Below are positions 1 to 6,855 of a stretch of 11,377 nt of DNA, one piece after another. Numbering within the stretch: position 1 is the first letter of the stretch; the number at the start of each line of letters is the position of its first letter. Position numbers and translations under genes: made by a program. The stretch spans positions 1-11,377 of the forward strand of contig JAILQN010000242.1 of NCBI GenBank assembly GCA_024699005.1, written 5' to 3'. The notes under the pieces are model-generated. The model had not been told where the DNA came from and made no database searches. It saw nothing but the letters and a program-made list of their open reading frames with translations. The DNA comes from Clostridia bacterium. Lineage in GTDB: Bacteria; Bacillota_A; Clostridia; Oscillospirales; Acutalibacteraceae.

Positions 1-2269
1 AGAGCCTGTGAAGGGCGCGCTCGGCCTTATAGCGAACCTCATCTACTTCATCAACGCGGACGGTCTGACGACTGTTGTCGCCAACCTGCTGCAGCCCGCG
101 GAGGGCCTGTTCGCAGCGGCGACTCCGTTCCTCGGCGACGATATGAGCGACAAGACGCTGGTCAAGGTCATCTCCGATCTCATCAACGTTGAGTACGTCG
201 ACCTGACAGACCTGTCAATGGCTGCCGTTATCAACATCGTCGAGAATATCGAGATCAACGGCGTCAAGCTCGACATACCCGCCACCGCAGAGGCTCTCCT
301 GGAGAACTTCTACATCGGCGCTGTCGAGAGCTACGCTTCCGCGAACGACCTGGCGTCCTACAAGCTCGCCTACGTCGCTTATGACGGCAACGAGTCTACC
401 TTCGGCACCGAAGCCGATATGATCACCATCATCCTCTGCCTGGCCATCGACATCATCAGGTACAACGGCAACGCTGCGGTACTCGGTGATTACGCTCCGA
501 TAGTTGAGAACGTTCTCAAACTCAAAGAGCTCGAGGTTGACCCGGCACAGGGTATGAGCTGGTACGACACCGACAAGATCGGCACAACGATCAACGCTGT
601 CAAGGAAGCTCAGATGGAGGACATCTACGGCGAATACTGGACCCGCGAGATGGCTCAGTACGTTGCGGATCACTTCGATGAGTTCCTTGCCAACATCTTC
701 TGCCTGCTCGGTCTTGAGATCAACGGCATCAGCATCGACAGTCTCTCCGACCTGCTTGAAGGCGTGATCTCCGGCAACCTGTACACTCAGGCGAACGCCG
801 ACAAGATCATCAACGCAATCAGAGGCCTTGTGGCGAAGCTCGACGATATCCTTGTCGACGGCACAAGCGCGACTGCGAAACAGCTCGTAAGAGATATGCT
901 CGCGATCGACCTTGACGCCTGGAACGACATGACCGTAACGGTCATTGACGGCGATGCGGACAGCTTCAAGGATGCTCTTATGACCATCCTCGCTCCCGCG
1001 ACTCCGGTCCTCGCTCTGCTGCTTGCGGACGTTGACTTCTCGATCCTCTACAAGACGGATGACGGCGCGACCGCCGAAGACGCGATCACACTTCCCGGCT
1101 CGCAGGGCTACGCTTACGCGATACTGCCGCTGCTCCAGGCTCTCAAGTGCGAGAACATGGCGTCCTTCGAAACCTTCAAGTCGACGATCATCGCCGAGTA
1201 TGAGGCGGGCAAAGCGACCTGCACATACCAGGGCAACGCGATCAGGCTCGTACTTGATCCGCTGACCGACAGGATCGACGCAATCGAATCCAACGCTGCG
1301 ACCGAGATCCTTGACATGCTTCCGGGTCTTATCTACTTCATCAACTCCAACGGCGTTGATACGGTATTCACCAACCTTGTAACGTCTGTCGACACCGTGC
1401 TTGCCGCCATTTACCCGGCGTTCAAGTATGACGACGGCACAACCGTCAGGGCAATGACTACCGAGGATCTGATCCCGCTTGACAAGCTCTCCTTCACTGC
1501 TACCGACGGCACAGTCTACGGCAACGTAAGACTTGAGAACATCGACATCATCTGGCTTGTTGACTTTGCTCTTGTACTTCTCAGAGACAAGCTCGGCGTC
1601 ACGCTGAAGAAGTCTTCGTTCTCGCCGCTCACCGAGCTCACCAACGGTACTCTGACTGACATCAGGGCGCAGATGGAAGCCCTCGGCGTCACCGCCGGCG
1701 ACATCACCGGCAGAGACGGTCAGCCGAACGGCACCTTCGATCCGTACCTGACCATCAAGAAGACTTCCGAGGAAGATCCGGAGACCAGAGGCGCGCTCGT
1801 AACGGCGCTCGGCGCTGTCATCATCGGCTTCATCTCCGAGAAGGATAACAACGAACAGATCTACGCTCTGCTCGACAGGTACATCTCGGACGAAAGCACA
1901 CGCGGCTACGTGAAAGACTTCGTCGCACTCCTGATCAGCGCGTTCCAGAACGACACGACTCACGGTTATGCGCTCTACGTTGTCTACTACACCTTCGTCG
2001 GTCTTGACCACGCTCTTGAGGCAGTGGACGACGCTTACCACGACGTCAACAACACCTGGGCGTTCCTGATGTACATGATGAAGGATTCCGGCGACGTCGC
2101 CCTCAACCACATCGAGTATCAGCTTGCCGAGTGGCTCAGAAGGAACATGCCCGACATCGCGGATGAGGAGCACATCGTAGCGCCCAACGGCTTCATCAGG
2201 TTCTTCCAGAGTCTCGCGAACTTCTTCAAGAAGCTCATTGAGACCTTCAAGAGGCTCTTCGGAGGCTGA
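1..2269 (+). CDS. Giant helical-repeat surface/secreted protein, C-terminal part (5' truncated)
   Basis: The reading frame is open to the left edge (codons from base 2), so the GTG at 8 is probably internal and the gene starts upstream. About 755 residues are visible, ending at TGA 2267-2269 followed at once by TAA. I do not recognise a named family. The protein is mostly alpha-helical, acidic and almost Cys-free. A block 'LIYFIN-x-(D/N)-G' occurs at residues 11-19 and again at 441-449 (numbered from base 8), a period of 430 residues. The following helix (about 21-42, 323-342, 452-472, with L..P..L-A-P pattern) is a shorter-range echo. The last 28 residues form a basic, Phe-rich amphipathic tail ending FKRLFGG. 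Codon use is strongly biased to C-ending codons (GAC, ATC, AAC, TAC), suggesting high expression. Large repetitive proteins of this kind are typically exported in gut Clostridia; export is inferred because the N-terminus is missing. Confidence 0.8.
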   Translation, partial: EPVKGALGLIANLIYFINADGLTTVVANLLQPAEGLFAAATPFLGDDMSDKTLVKVISDLINVEYVDLTDLSMAAVINIVENIEINGVKLDIPATAEALLENFYIGAVESYASANDLASYKLAYVAYDGNESTFGTEADMITIILCLAIDIIRYNGNAAVLGDYAPIVENVLKLKELEVDPAQGMSWYDTDKIGTTINAVKEAQMEDIYGEYWTREMAQYVADHFDEFLANIFCLLGLEINGISIDSLSDLLEGVISGNLYTQANADKIINAIRGLVAKLDDILVDGTSATAKQLVRDMLAIDLDAWNDMTVTVIDGDADSFKDALMTILAPATPVLALLLADVDFSILYKTDDGATAEDAITLPGSQGYAYAILPLLQALKCENMASFETFKSTIIAEYEAGKATCTYQGNAIRLVLDPLTDRIDAIESNAATEILDMLPGLIYFINSNGVDTVFTNLVTSVDTVLAAIYPAFKYDDGTTVRAMTTEDLIPLDKLSFTATDGTVYGNVRLENIDIIWLVDFALVLLRDKLGVTLKKSSFSPLTELTNGTLTDIRAQMEALGVTAGDITGRDGQPNGTFDPYLTIKKTSEEDPETRGALVTALGAVIIGFISEKDNNEQIYALLDRYISDESTRGYVKDFVALLISAFQNDTTHGYALYVVYYTFVGLDHALEAVDDAYHDVNNTWAFLMYMMKDSGDVALNHIEYQLAEWLRRNMPDIADEEHIVAPNGFIRFFQSLANFFKKLIETFKRLFGG

Positions 2270-2303
2270 TAAGACCGCTGAAGCGTAACACAACAAACAA
2301 ATC

Positions 2304-2333
2304 CGTCCCCTTCGGTTCTTGCCGGAGGGGACG
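2304..2333 (+). terminator. GC-rich hairpin just downstream of the repeat-protein gene
   Basis: The arms CGTCCCCTTCGG and CCGGAGGGGACG pair over 12 positions with one G-T wobble around a 6-base loop. The hairpin lies 35 bp past the stop codon. No U-tract follows, so by itself it is more likely a 3'-end stabilising hairpin or one half of a double terminator with the inverted repeat that begins at 2345. Confidence 0.5.
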
Positions 2334-2344
2334 TGTATGATGCG

Positions 2345-2384
2345 AAAATGGGCTGTATAAACCGCGGTTTTTACAGCCCATTTT
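2345..2384. terminator. Two-way rho-independent terminator (40-bp near-perfect inverted repeat)
   Basis: The segment begins AAAATGGGCTGTA and ends TACAGCCCATTTT, with the self-complementary core AAACCGCGGTTT between. Only one symmetric position breaks full 40-bp self-complementarity. Because the stem starts with A's and ends with T's, transcripts in either direction would carry a stem followed by U's. It sits between convergent genes, so it can end the repeat-protein transcript (+) and the arabinofuranosidase transcript (-, whose stop lies about 150 bp away). Confidence 0.75.
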
Positions 2385-2388
2385 CCGG

Positions 2389-2500
2389 ATGAATAATGAA
2401 TAATGAATAATTGAGGGCGGGCTTCGCCCGCAGACTTTTTTAATGAATACTGAAAACTTAAGACTTAAGAATGAATAATTGAAGGCGGGCTTCGCCCGCA
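2389..2500. repeat. Pair of small dispersed-type repeats, each with an ATGAATAAT head and a GCGGGC hairpin
   Basis: Two 30-bp units (2403-2432 and 2471-2500) match at 29 of 30 positions. Each has an ATGAATAATTGA head and the hairpin GCGGGC-TTC-GCCCGC (2417-2431 and 2485-2499). The first is preceded by extra GAATAAT iterations from 2391, and its hairpin is followed by a T6 run (2436-2441), so it could also terminate plus-strand transcription. Between the units is an ACTTAAG duplication (about 2456-2469). The structure resembles short non-coding intergenic repeats found in many copies in gut Clostridia genomes; copy number cannot be judged here. With the preceding hairpins it fills most of the 267-bp gap. 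Confidence 0.7.
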
Positions 2501-2536
2501 CCCGTTAATATTTGATGAAAAATGAGTTTTTTTAGA

Positions 2537-4051
2537 TTATGACGTCAGTTCAATTACGTTTACAGAGTGGGGCAGGAGAGTGACGCTGCCTTCAAACGGG
2601 ATATATTCTGACGTTGCAACGCTTACATCCGTTCTGCCGATATCGTTATAGGAGTCGGCGGAAGGGCCGTTCAGCGTATGCACGCGCATAAGGCGGGGCG
2701 CGTCCTCCGTAAAACGAAGAGTGATTAACTGCCCGGATCCCGGGTCTTTGTTGACCGCGGCGACGGCGTAACCTTTTCCGTCTGTCGTGACTACAGTATC
2801 GACTGTGCTGACCGTTTTATCGTCATCCCATACCCTGCCGGTTATGGTCGGGATATCCTCCTGCCAGATATTGAGCACGGTATCCTTCAACAGGTTTGCA
2901 TACATCTCAAAAACAAAGAACTGCGGGCGCAGCACTATCCCTTCCGGATATGTGAATATTGCTCCCCGTGTATTGACGACCGGGGAAAAGCACGCCATTT
3001 TCACGATATCGCAGTTTCGCATGCACGTGTTCAGGAAGGAGGCGGAGAATACGGCGTCCGCCATGGTATAGATCGAATTGATGTCGTTTTTGTCCCTCTC
3101 GCCGATAACGCTGTCCATGTAAAAGTTCTCGTCCTCGCGGCTAAGGCGGGCGCGGTCACGGATGTCCATCAGATTCGGGTGATACCAGCCCCTGAGATTC
3201 CATTCGTCGTATGCGATTTTGATCTGTTTTTCCAGCCCCAGTGCCGTGAGGTATGCTCTCACCCTGTCTATGGAACCGGAGATATCTTCGCCCGTATGCA
3301 GCATGACGGTATCGTAGCTGTCCGGTATGACGCCGTTTTCTGTATTGCCCCAGTATCCGTGTATGGAGATAAGATCGAGAAACTGTCCCGCCGTGCGCAG
3401 CAGATTCAGGTTCCAGTCAAGGTCCGGTATGGACGCGGCGGAGAGCTCTATCGTGGGATCGACGCGCAGCATCATTTTTGCCGATTCACGCACCAGTCTG
3501 CCCCATTCCTCCGCGTCCTTTGCTCCGATCTCATGGCTGCCCCAGTTCTCGTTCCCGATGCTCCAGTATCGTACGTTATGCGGTTCTGAAAAACCGTTTT
3601 CCATGCGTTTTTTTGCCCAGCGCCCCATGGTCTTAAGGTTGCAGTATTCCACCCAGTCGCTCATGTCCTCCGCGGAACCGGTGCCGGCGTTGGTGCAGAT
3701 ATATGGCTTGCAGCCGATCTTGCGGCAGAGCTTTATGAATTCGTCCGTACCGAACTTATGGGATTCCTCCACCCGCCAGGCTTTGTCGTAAGTCGGCACG
3801 CGGGGATCTCCGACGCCGCATTTCCAGTCGTAGGCGGAAACGTAGCATCCGCCCGGCCATCGGATAATCGGAGTGCGGATGCGTCTGAGCGCTTCAAGCA
3901 CGTCGGTGCGGAAGCCGTCCTCATCTGAAAGCGGCGAGCCGGGCTCGAAAACACCTCCGTATATCTGCCTGTGGAAATGCTCCAGAAAATGGCCGAAAAG
4001 CATTTTGTCTGCTTTGCCGACAGTCTGTTTTTTGCTGCAGATGACTATCAT
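2537..4051 (-). CDS. GH51 alpha-L-arabinofuranosidase, intracellular
   Basis: This 504-residue protein is a retaining glycoside hydrolase of family 51, which removes terminal alpha-L-arabinofuranosyl residues from arabinan or arabinoxylan oligosaccharides. Hallmarks in order are YGGVFEPGSP (31-40), RWPGGCYVSAYDW (64-76), the acid/base motif SIGNENWG with Glu168, ISIHGYWG (229-236), and the nucleophile motif AYDEWN with Glu283. Acid/base-to-nucleophile spacing (115) and total length fit the family. A (beta/alpha)8 barrel is followed by a beta-sandwich from about residue 380. No signal peptide is visible, so it acts in the cytoplasm on imported oligosaccharides. The frame is open further upstream to 4195, but the ATG at 4051 has a GGAGGG site and lies downstream of the promoter, so it is preferred. 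The exact substrate is not determined by sequence; GH51 also contains some endoglucanases. Confidence 0.93.
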   Translation of the reverse strand: MIVICSKKQTVGKADKMLFGHFLEHFHRQIYGGVFEPGSPLSDEDGFRTDVLEALRRIRTPIIRWPGGCYVSAYDWKCGVGDPRVPTYDKAWRVEESHKFGTDEFIKLCRKIGCKPYICTNAGTGSAEDMSDWVEYCNLKTMGRWAKKRMENGFSEPHNVRYWSIGNENWGSHEIGAKDAEEWGRLVRESAKMMLRVDPTIELSAASIPDLDWNLNLLRTAGQFLDLISIHGYWGNTENGVIPDSYDTVMLHTGEDISGSIDRVRAYLTALGLEKQIKIAYDEWNLRGWYHPNLMDIRDRARLSREDENFYMDSVIGERDKNDINSIYTMADAVFSASFLNTCMRNCDIVKMACFSPVVNTRGAIFTYPEGIVLRPQFFVFEMYANLLKDTVLNIWQEDIPTITGRVWDDDKTVSTVDTVVTTDGKGYAVAAVNKDPGSGQLITLRFTEDAPRLMRVHTLNGPSADSYNDIGRTDVSVATSEYIPFEGSVTLLPHSVNVIELTS

Positions 4052-4056
4052 ATGAT

Positions 4057-4062
4057 CCCTCC
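4057..4062 (-). promoter_or_regulatory. Ribosome binding site of the GH51 gene
   Basis: On the minus strand GGAGGG lies 5 bases before ATG 4051. It fixes the start and excludes the 48-codon upstream extension of the frame, which would run through the promoter. Confidence 0.85.
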
Positions 4063-4078
4063 GTGTGAAAGTGCTTTT

Positions 4079-4107
4079 ATTATATTGCCCGCGAGGAAAA
4101 CTGTCAA
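4079..4107 (-). promoter_or_regulatory. Consensus sigma-A promoter of the GH51 gene
   Basis: Read on the minus strand: TTGACA (4102-4107), exactly 17 bases, TATAAT (4079-4084). Both boxes match consensus perfectly. The predicted start of transcription is near 4072, giving a leader of about 20 nt. A promoter this strong would need a repressor if the gene is substrate-controlled. Confidence 0.88.
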
Positions 4108-4147
4108 TCGGTTTTGTGCGGCGCCGGTATCCGGGTATTATTGACAG
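4101..4147. promoter_or_regulatory. Mirrored -35 repeats with a central CGGCGCCG palindrome (possible operator)
   Basis: CTGTCAAT (4101-4108) and ATTGACAG (4140-4147) are perfect inverse copies that contain the -35 boxes of the two divergent promoters. Between them are the 8-bp palindrome CGGCGCCG (4119-4126) and CCGG-N3-CCGG (4124-4134). The symmetry follows partly from two consensus -35 boxes facing apart, but identity extends one base beyond the hexamer on each side. A shared regulator could bind here; this is inference. Confidence 0.4.
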
Positions 4148-4169
4148 GACTGAGAGTTTGTGATAAAAT
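4141..4169 (+). promoter_or_regulatory. Sigma-A promoter of the LCAT-like hydrolase gene
   Basis: TTGACA (4141-4146), 17 bases, TAAAAT (4164-4169), with an extended -10 TG at 4161-4162. Predicted transcription start is near 4176, leaving a leader of about 70 nt before the ATG. I see no riboswitch fold in that leader. Confidence 0.82.
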
Positions 4170-4230
4170 CTTAAGTGGGAAAAAGAACGGTACAACCGGT
4201 TATACAGTAATATCTCAATCCATATACTTC

Positions 4231-4237
4231 AAAGGAG
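4231..4237 (+). promoter_or_regulatory. Ribosome binding site of the LCAT-like hydrolase gene
   Basis: AAAGGAG ends 8 bases before ATG 4246. It selects the start that gives a signal peptide and rules out the frame extension to 4114, which lies upstream of the promoter. Confidence 0.85.
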
Positions 4238-4245
4238 TAATTACC

Positions 4246-5955
4246 ATGAAACAGATCCTCGCAATCATTCTGTCCTTTATCCTTCTTTTGTCTGCCGTGA
4301 TCCCCGCCTTCGCCCGGGATGAGGGTGAAAAGCAGGTCGCGATAGTAGTGCCCGGCGTTATGGAGACCGTGCTGTTTTTTGAGGAAACGCTCGATTTGCA
4401 TCTGAGATACTTCGACGGTGCCGGGGATTATATCCGTGACGTCGGCAATATCAAAAATCTCCTGTTCGGTTTGCTTAAGGCGATTTTTCTTTTTAAATAC
4501 GACAAGCTGGACGAAGCGCTTGTTGAACTCAACGACGTAACTCTCGGCGCACTGGATATGAATCCGGACGGCACCTCCGTCAGGAACCTTTGCCCGATAG
4601 CATCCGGAGCGGCGGATTCCTCGCTTTCAGCCCTGAAGAAGAGCGGGGAGTGGAAGCACGTGGACCAGGGAGCAATGTTCACTCTGACGCTGGGCGAGCA
4701 GCTCGGCGATGAGAACGTATTTGTTTTTCTGTACGACTGGCGTCTGAACCCTTTTGATCTTGCCGATCAGTTTGGCGCTTTTATTGACGAAGCCAAAGAA
4801 ATCTCCGGTGTTGATAAGGTCAACATCTACTCAAACTCATACGGCGCGCAGGTCGTTTCGACCTATCTTTACAGTCTGGAAGGCTGTGAAAACGTCGATC
4901 GCGTTGTGTTCAATGCTCCCGCATGGCAGGGAACGTCCGTTCCCGGACTCCTTACCGCGGAGAGTAAGGAAGACATGAAGTTCAACATTATTGACGGACT
5001 GCATTTTGTAATGCGGCTTATGATGTTCGATTATGATCTGGAGCCGCTTGTCAGGTTGATTCCGAAGAGGATCGCGGACGAGGTGTTCTTTACTCTCGCA
5101 CAGCGTACGCTGTATGCGCATATGCTGTATATGCCTGCGTTCTGGTGCTGTTGTACGGCGGAGGATTATGAGGAGCTTAAAGAGAAGCTGCTTGATCCGG
5201 TGCGCGACGCGGATTTTATAGCGAGAAACGACGAAGTGCAGTACGGCATTATGAGCCGTATACCGGAGGTGCTTGATTACGTTCAGGCGCAGGGAGTCAC
5301 CGTCGCCATAACCGCCTACGACGGCAACAATCTGTTTATCGGCGACCGTATCAACGGCGACTATGTAGTCGATATAGAGAAGGCAGCCGGCGGCGAGGTT
5401 TTGCCGCTCGGCGAAAAATTTGCGGACGGCAGGACCGGTAAATACATCTCCCCGTCCGGCGGACTGGACCTGACGAACGGCCTTCTGCCCGACAGAACAT
5501 GGGTCATAACGGGGCAGGCGCACGGCCAGACCTATTGGGACGGCGTGACGAATACGCTTATCCCGAAGCTTCTTCTGACCGATGAGATCGGGTCGGTCTT
5601 CTCTTCGCCCGAGTTCCCGCAGTTCATGGACAGCCGCTGCCCGGCGATGGATATATCACTGCTGCTTGAAAACAGAGTCGAAAAAACTCTCGATCCCGCC
5701 GAAGGTGCGGTCAAAGCGGTTATCAGAAACGAGTCTGACGCGAACGTCCTGCTGACCGGCGTGACTGTCAGCGGGCTGCCTTATAAGGCCGGTCCGGTTC
5801 TCGGTACGCTGAAGCCCGGCGAGTCGAAAGTCATCACGCTGACTCCCACAGCCGATTCCGCCGAACCCGGCTACGGCAGCATAAAGGTCTGCTATATCGA
5901 TACGGGCATCCTTCCGCAGAAGGAATCAAGATCGTTCGCATTCAAGGTCGGATGA
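4246..5955 (+). CDS. Secreted LCAT-like alpha/beta hydrolase with C-terminal beta-sandwich domain
   Basis: The 569-residue protein starts with a clear signal peptide (Lys2, hydrophobic 4-19, AFA cleavage site near residue 23). The mature part resembles the lecithin:cholesterol acyltransferase group of alpha/beta hydrolases: VAIVVPGVM (31-39) for the first strand and oxyanion loop, FLYDWRLNPF (161-170), and nucleophile elbow IYSNSYGAQ with Ser198. Candidate acid and base are Asp359 (TAYDGNN) and His426 (GQAHGQT). A WCCC cluster (300-303) sits in the likely lid region. Residues about 485-569 look like an Ig/CARDB-type beta-sandwich, perhaps for binding the envelope. It would hydrolyse or transfer an acyl ester outside the membrane; the substrate is unknown. 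The elbow is S-N-S-Y-G rather than the usual G-x-S-x-G. It is monocistronic, with its own promoter and terminator, and divergent from the GH51 gene. Confidence 0.8.
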   Translation: MKQILAIILSFILLLSAVIPAFARDEGEKQVAIVVPGVMETVLFFEETLDLHLRYFDGAGDYIRDVGNIKNLLFGLLKAIFLFKYDKLDEALVELNDVTLGALDMNPDGTSVRNLCPIASGAADSSLSALKKSGEWKHVDQGAMFTLTLGEQLGDENVFVFLYDWRLNPFDLADQFGAFIDEAKEISGVDKVNIYSNSYGAQVVSTYLYSLEGCENVDRVVFNAPAWQGTSVPGLLTAESKEDMKFNIIDGLHFVMRLMMFDYDLEPLVRLIPKRIADEVFFTLAQRTLYAHMLYMPAFWCCCTAEDYEELKEKLLDPVRDADFIARNDEVQYGIMSRIPEVLDYVQAQGVTVAITAYDGNNLFIGDRINGDYVVDIEKAAGGEVLPLGEKFADGRTGKYISPSGGLDLTNGLLPDRTWVITGQAHGQTYWDGVTNTLIPKLLLTDEIGSVFSSPEFPQFMDSRCPAMDISLLLENRVEKTLDPAEGAVKAVIRNESDANVLLTGVTVSGLPYKAGPVLGTLKPGESKVITLTPTADSAEPGYGSIKVCYIDTGILPQKESRSFAFKVG

Positions 5956-5970
5956 ATCAGATATAGAATT

Positions 5971-6008
5971 GCCGCACGGGATATCCCGCGCGGCAGTTAT
6001 TTTTGTTT
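5971..6008 (+). terminator. Rho-independent terminator after the hydrolase gene
   Basis: The stem GCCGCACGGG / CCCGCGCGGC (one A-C mismatch) with an ATAT loop at 5971-5994 is followed by a T-rich run (5998-6008). On the opposite strand the mismatch becomes a G-U pair and the stem is intact, so it may also end the convergent minus-strand operon, though the U-tract on that side is weak. Confidence 0.75.
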
Positions 6009-6010
6009 GA

Positions 6011-6841
6011 TCATGAATAATAAAGAATAACCAGATAATAAGTCGATCCGTTCTGCAGGGCGGCGACGCCTATCCTGTCAAAATCGGAGGTCGGGGCGAA
6101 GATCTTCATATTATCCTCGTCGTTCCGACTCAGGGCGACGACGGCTCCGCGGGCGTCTATGCCGTCGCCGCTTAAAATGCTTTCGCCGCATTTGTTGTAG
6201 ATGATGCCGTATTCGCCGAAAATGGTGGGGAAGTCCGTGCCGTCCGGACGCTTGTCCGAGAAGTTGGTCACGAGTTCATTGCAGCGGATAGATGCGAGAG
6301 TGCAGAGTTTTGCGTCAAGGGTATAAGCGGCGTAGCCGTACTGCGCGCGGAATTCGTTTATGCATTGGAACACTTCGGCGTCGAGGCTCGTTGCGTTGTA
6401 CACTGGCATTGCCTTTGTGGTCCCCTCTATAAGCGGCGCAGTGACGGGCGTTGTCGTGGTGGTTGCCGGAGCGGCTGTCGTGGGAGCTGCTGTGGTCGCT
6501 GCCGTGGTAGGAGCAACCGTGGCAGGAACTTCGGCTGCCGACGCGGCTTCAAATGGCGCGGTGAGAGGTGCATAGGACGAGGTCTCCCACGCATGCGGAT
6601 CGGCGGTGGACATCTCGCTCGCAGGCATTGTGAGAGTAAAACCTGTCGGAGTCACCTCGGCCTCGCGTTTTTTGTGCAGATTCTTTACGACGATTATACC
6701 CGCCGCCGCCGCGATTAAGATGACCGCCGCAACGATGACAACGATTATAGCGGCGGTTTTTTTATTTGCGCCGTCTTCGCCGCCGCGGACGCTGCGCTGG
6801 TCCAGTTTGCGTTTTTTTCTCGCATAGTAGTCTTCGTTCAT
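6011..6841 (-). CDS. Membrane-anchored CAP (SCP/PR1, YkwD-like) domain protein with degenerate active site
   Basis: The 276-residue protein has a short basic cytoplasmic segment (1-28), one transmembrane helix (about 29-53), a low-complexity Thr/Ala/Pro linker (about 100-145, rich in TTAAP units) and an extracellular CAP domain (about 154-276). CAP markers are CINEFRAQYG (160-169), LDAKLCTLASIRCNEL (175-190), NFSDKRPDGTDF (193-204) and CGESI (218-222). Bacterial CAP domains usually have FSH and GHR-x-N motifs; here these read FSD (Asp196) and NDEDN (240-244), so both cavity histidines are absent while Glu220 is kept. It is the last gene of a three-gene operon, starting 14 bp after its neighbour's stop. 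ATG 6841 is chosen over an in-frame TTG at 6859 because of its GAGGT site. The role is unknown; extracellular binding or scaffolding is more likely than catalysis. Confidence 0.8.
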   Translation of the reverse strand: MNEDYYARKKRKLDQRSVRGGEDGANKKTAAIIVVIVAAVILIAAAAGIIVVKNLHKKREAEVTPTGFTLTMPASEMSTADPHAWETSSYAPLTAPFEAASAAEVPATVAPTTAATTAAPTTAAPATTTTTPVTAPLIEGTTKAMPVYNATSLDAEVFQCINEFRAQYGYAAYTLDAKLCTLASIRCNELVTNFSDKRPDGTDFPTIFGEYGIIYNKCGESILSGDGIDARGAVVALSRNDEDNMKIFAPTSDFDRIGVAALQNGSTYYLVILYYS

Positions 6842-6848
6842 AATATTG

Positions 6849-6853
6849 ACCTC
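6849..6853 (-). promoter_or_regulatory. Ribosome binding site of the CAP-protein gene
   Basis: GAGGT on the minus strand lies 7 bases before ATG 6841, directly after the upstream stop codon. It supports ATG 6841 over the TTG at 6859 and suggests translation coupled to the upstream gene. Confidence 0.7.
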
Positions 6854-6855
6854 AT

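Noticed and set aside
215..2296. 693-residue open frame on the minus strand, opposite the repeat-protein gene
   Set aside because: Its composition (V, D, R, E rich, no domains, no ribosome binding site) is what C-ending codon bias on the plus strand produces in antisense. The plus frame has coherent repeats and a sensible end.
2389..2500. CRISPR array
   Set aside because: There are only two units, with a 38-bp AT-rich spacer containing its own duplication, and no cas genes nearby; the unit is a hairpin repeat.
4052..4195. N-terminal extension of the GH51 frame (48 more codons)
   Set aside because: It runs through the consensus promoter and lacks GH51 similarity; ATG 4051 has its own GGAGGG site.
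4114..4245. N-terminal extension of the LCAT-like hydrolase frame
   Set aside because: It spans the promoter and would bury the signal peptide; ATG 4246 has AAAGGAG at good spacing.
4170..4245. Riboswitch or attenuator in the hydrolase leader
   Set aside because: Only a short AACCGGTT palindrome is present, with no terminator stem or recognisable aptamer.
4837..5523. 228-residue minus-strand frame inside the hydrolase gene
   Set aside because: It is fully antisense to a gene with a signal peptide and catalytic motifs; its product has no recognisable domain and no promoter.
6360..6718. Two plus-strand frames opposite the Thr/Ala/Pro linker (Val/Ala-rich and Cys/Arg/Gly-rich products)
   Set aside because: They are low-complexity mirrors of the linker codons, with no ribosome binding sites and no known domains.
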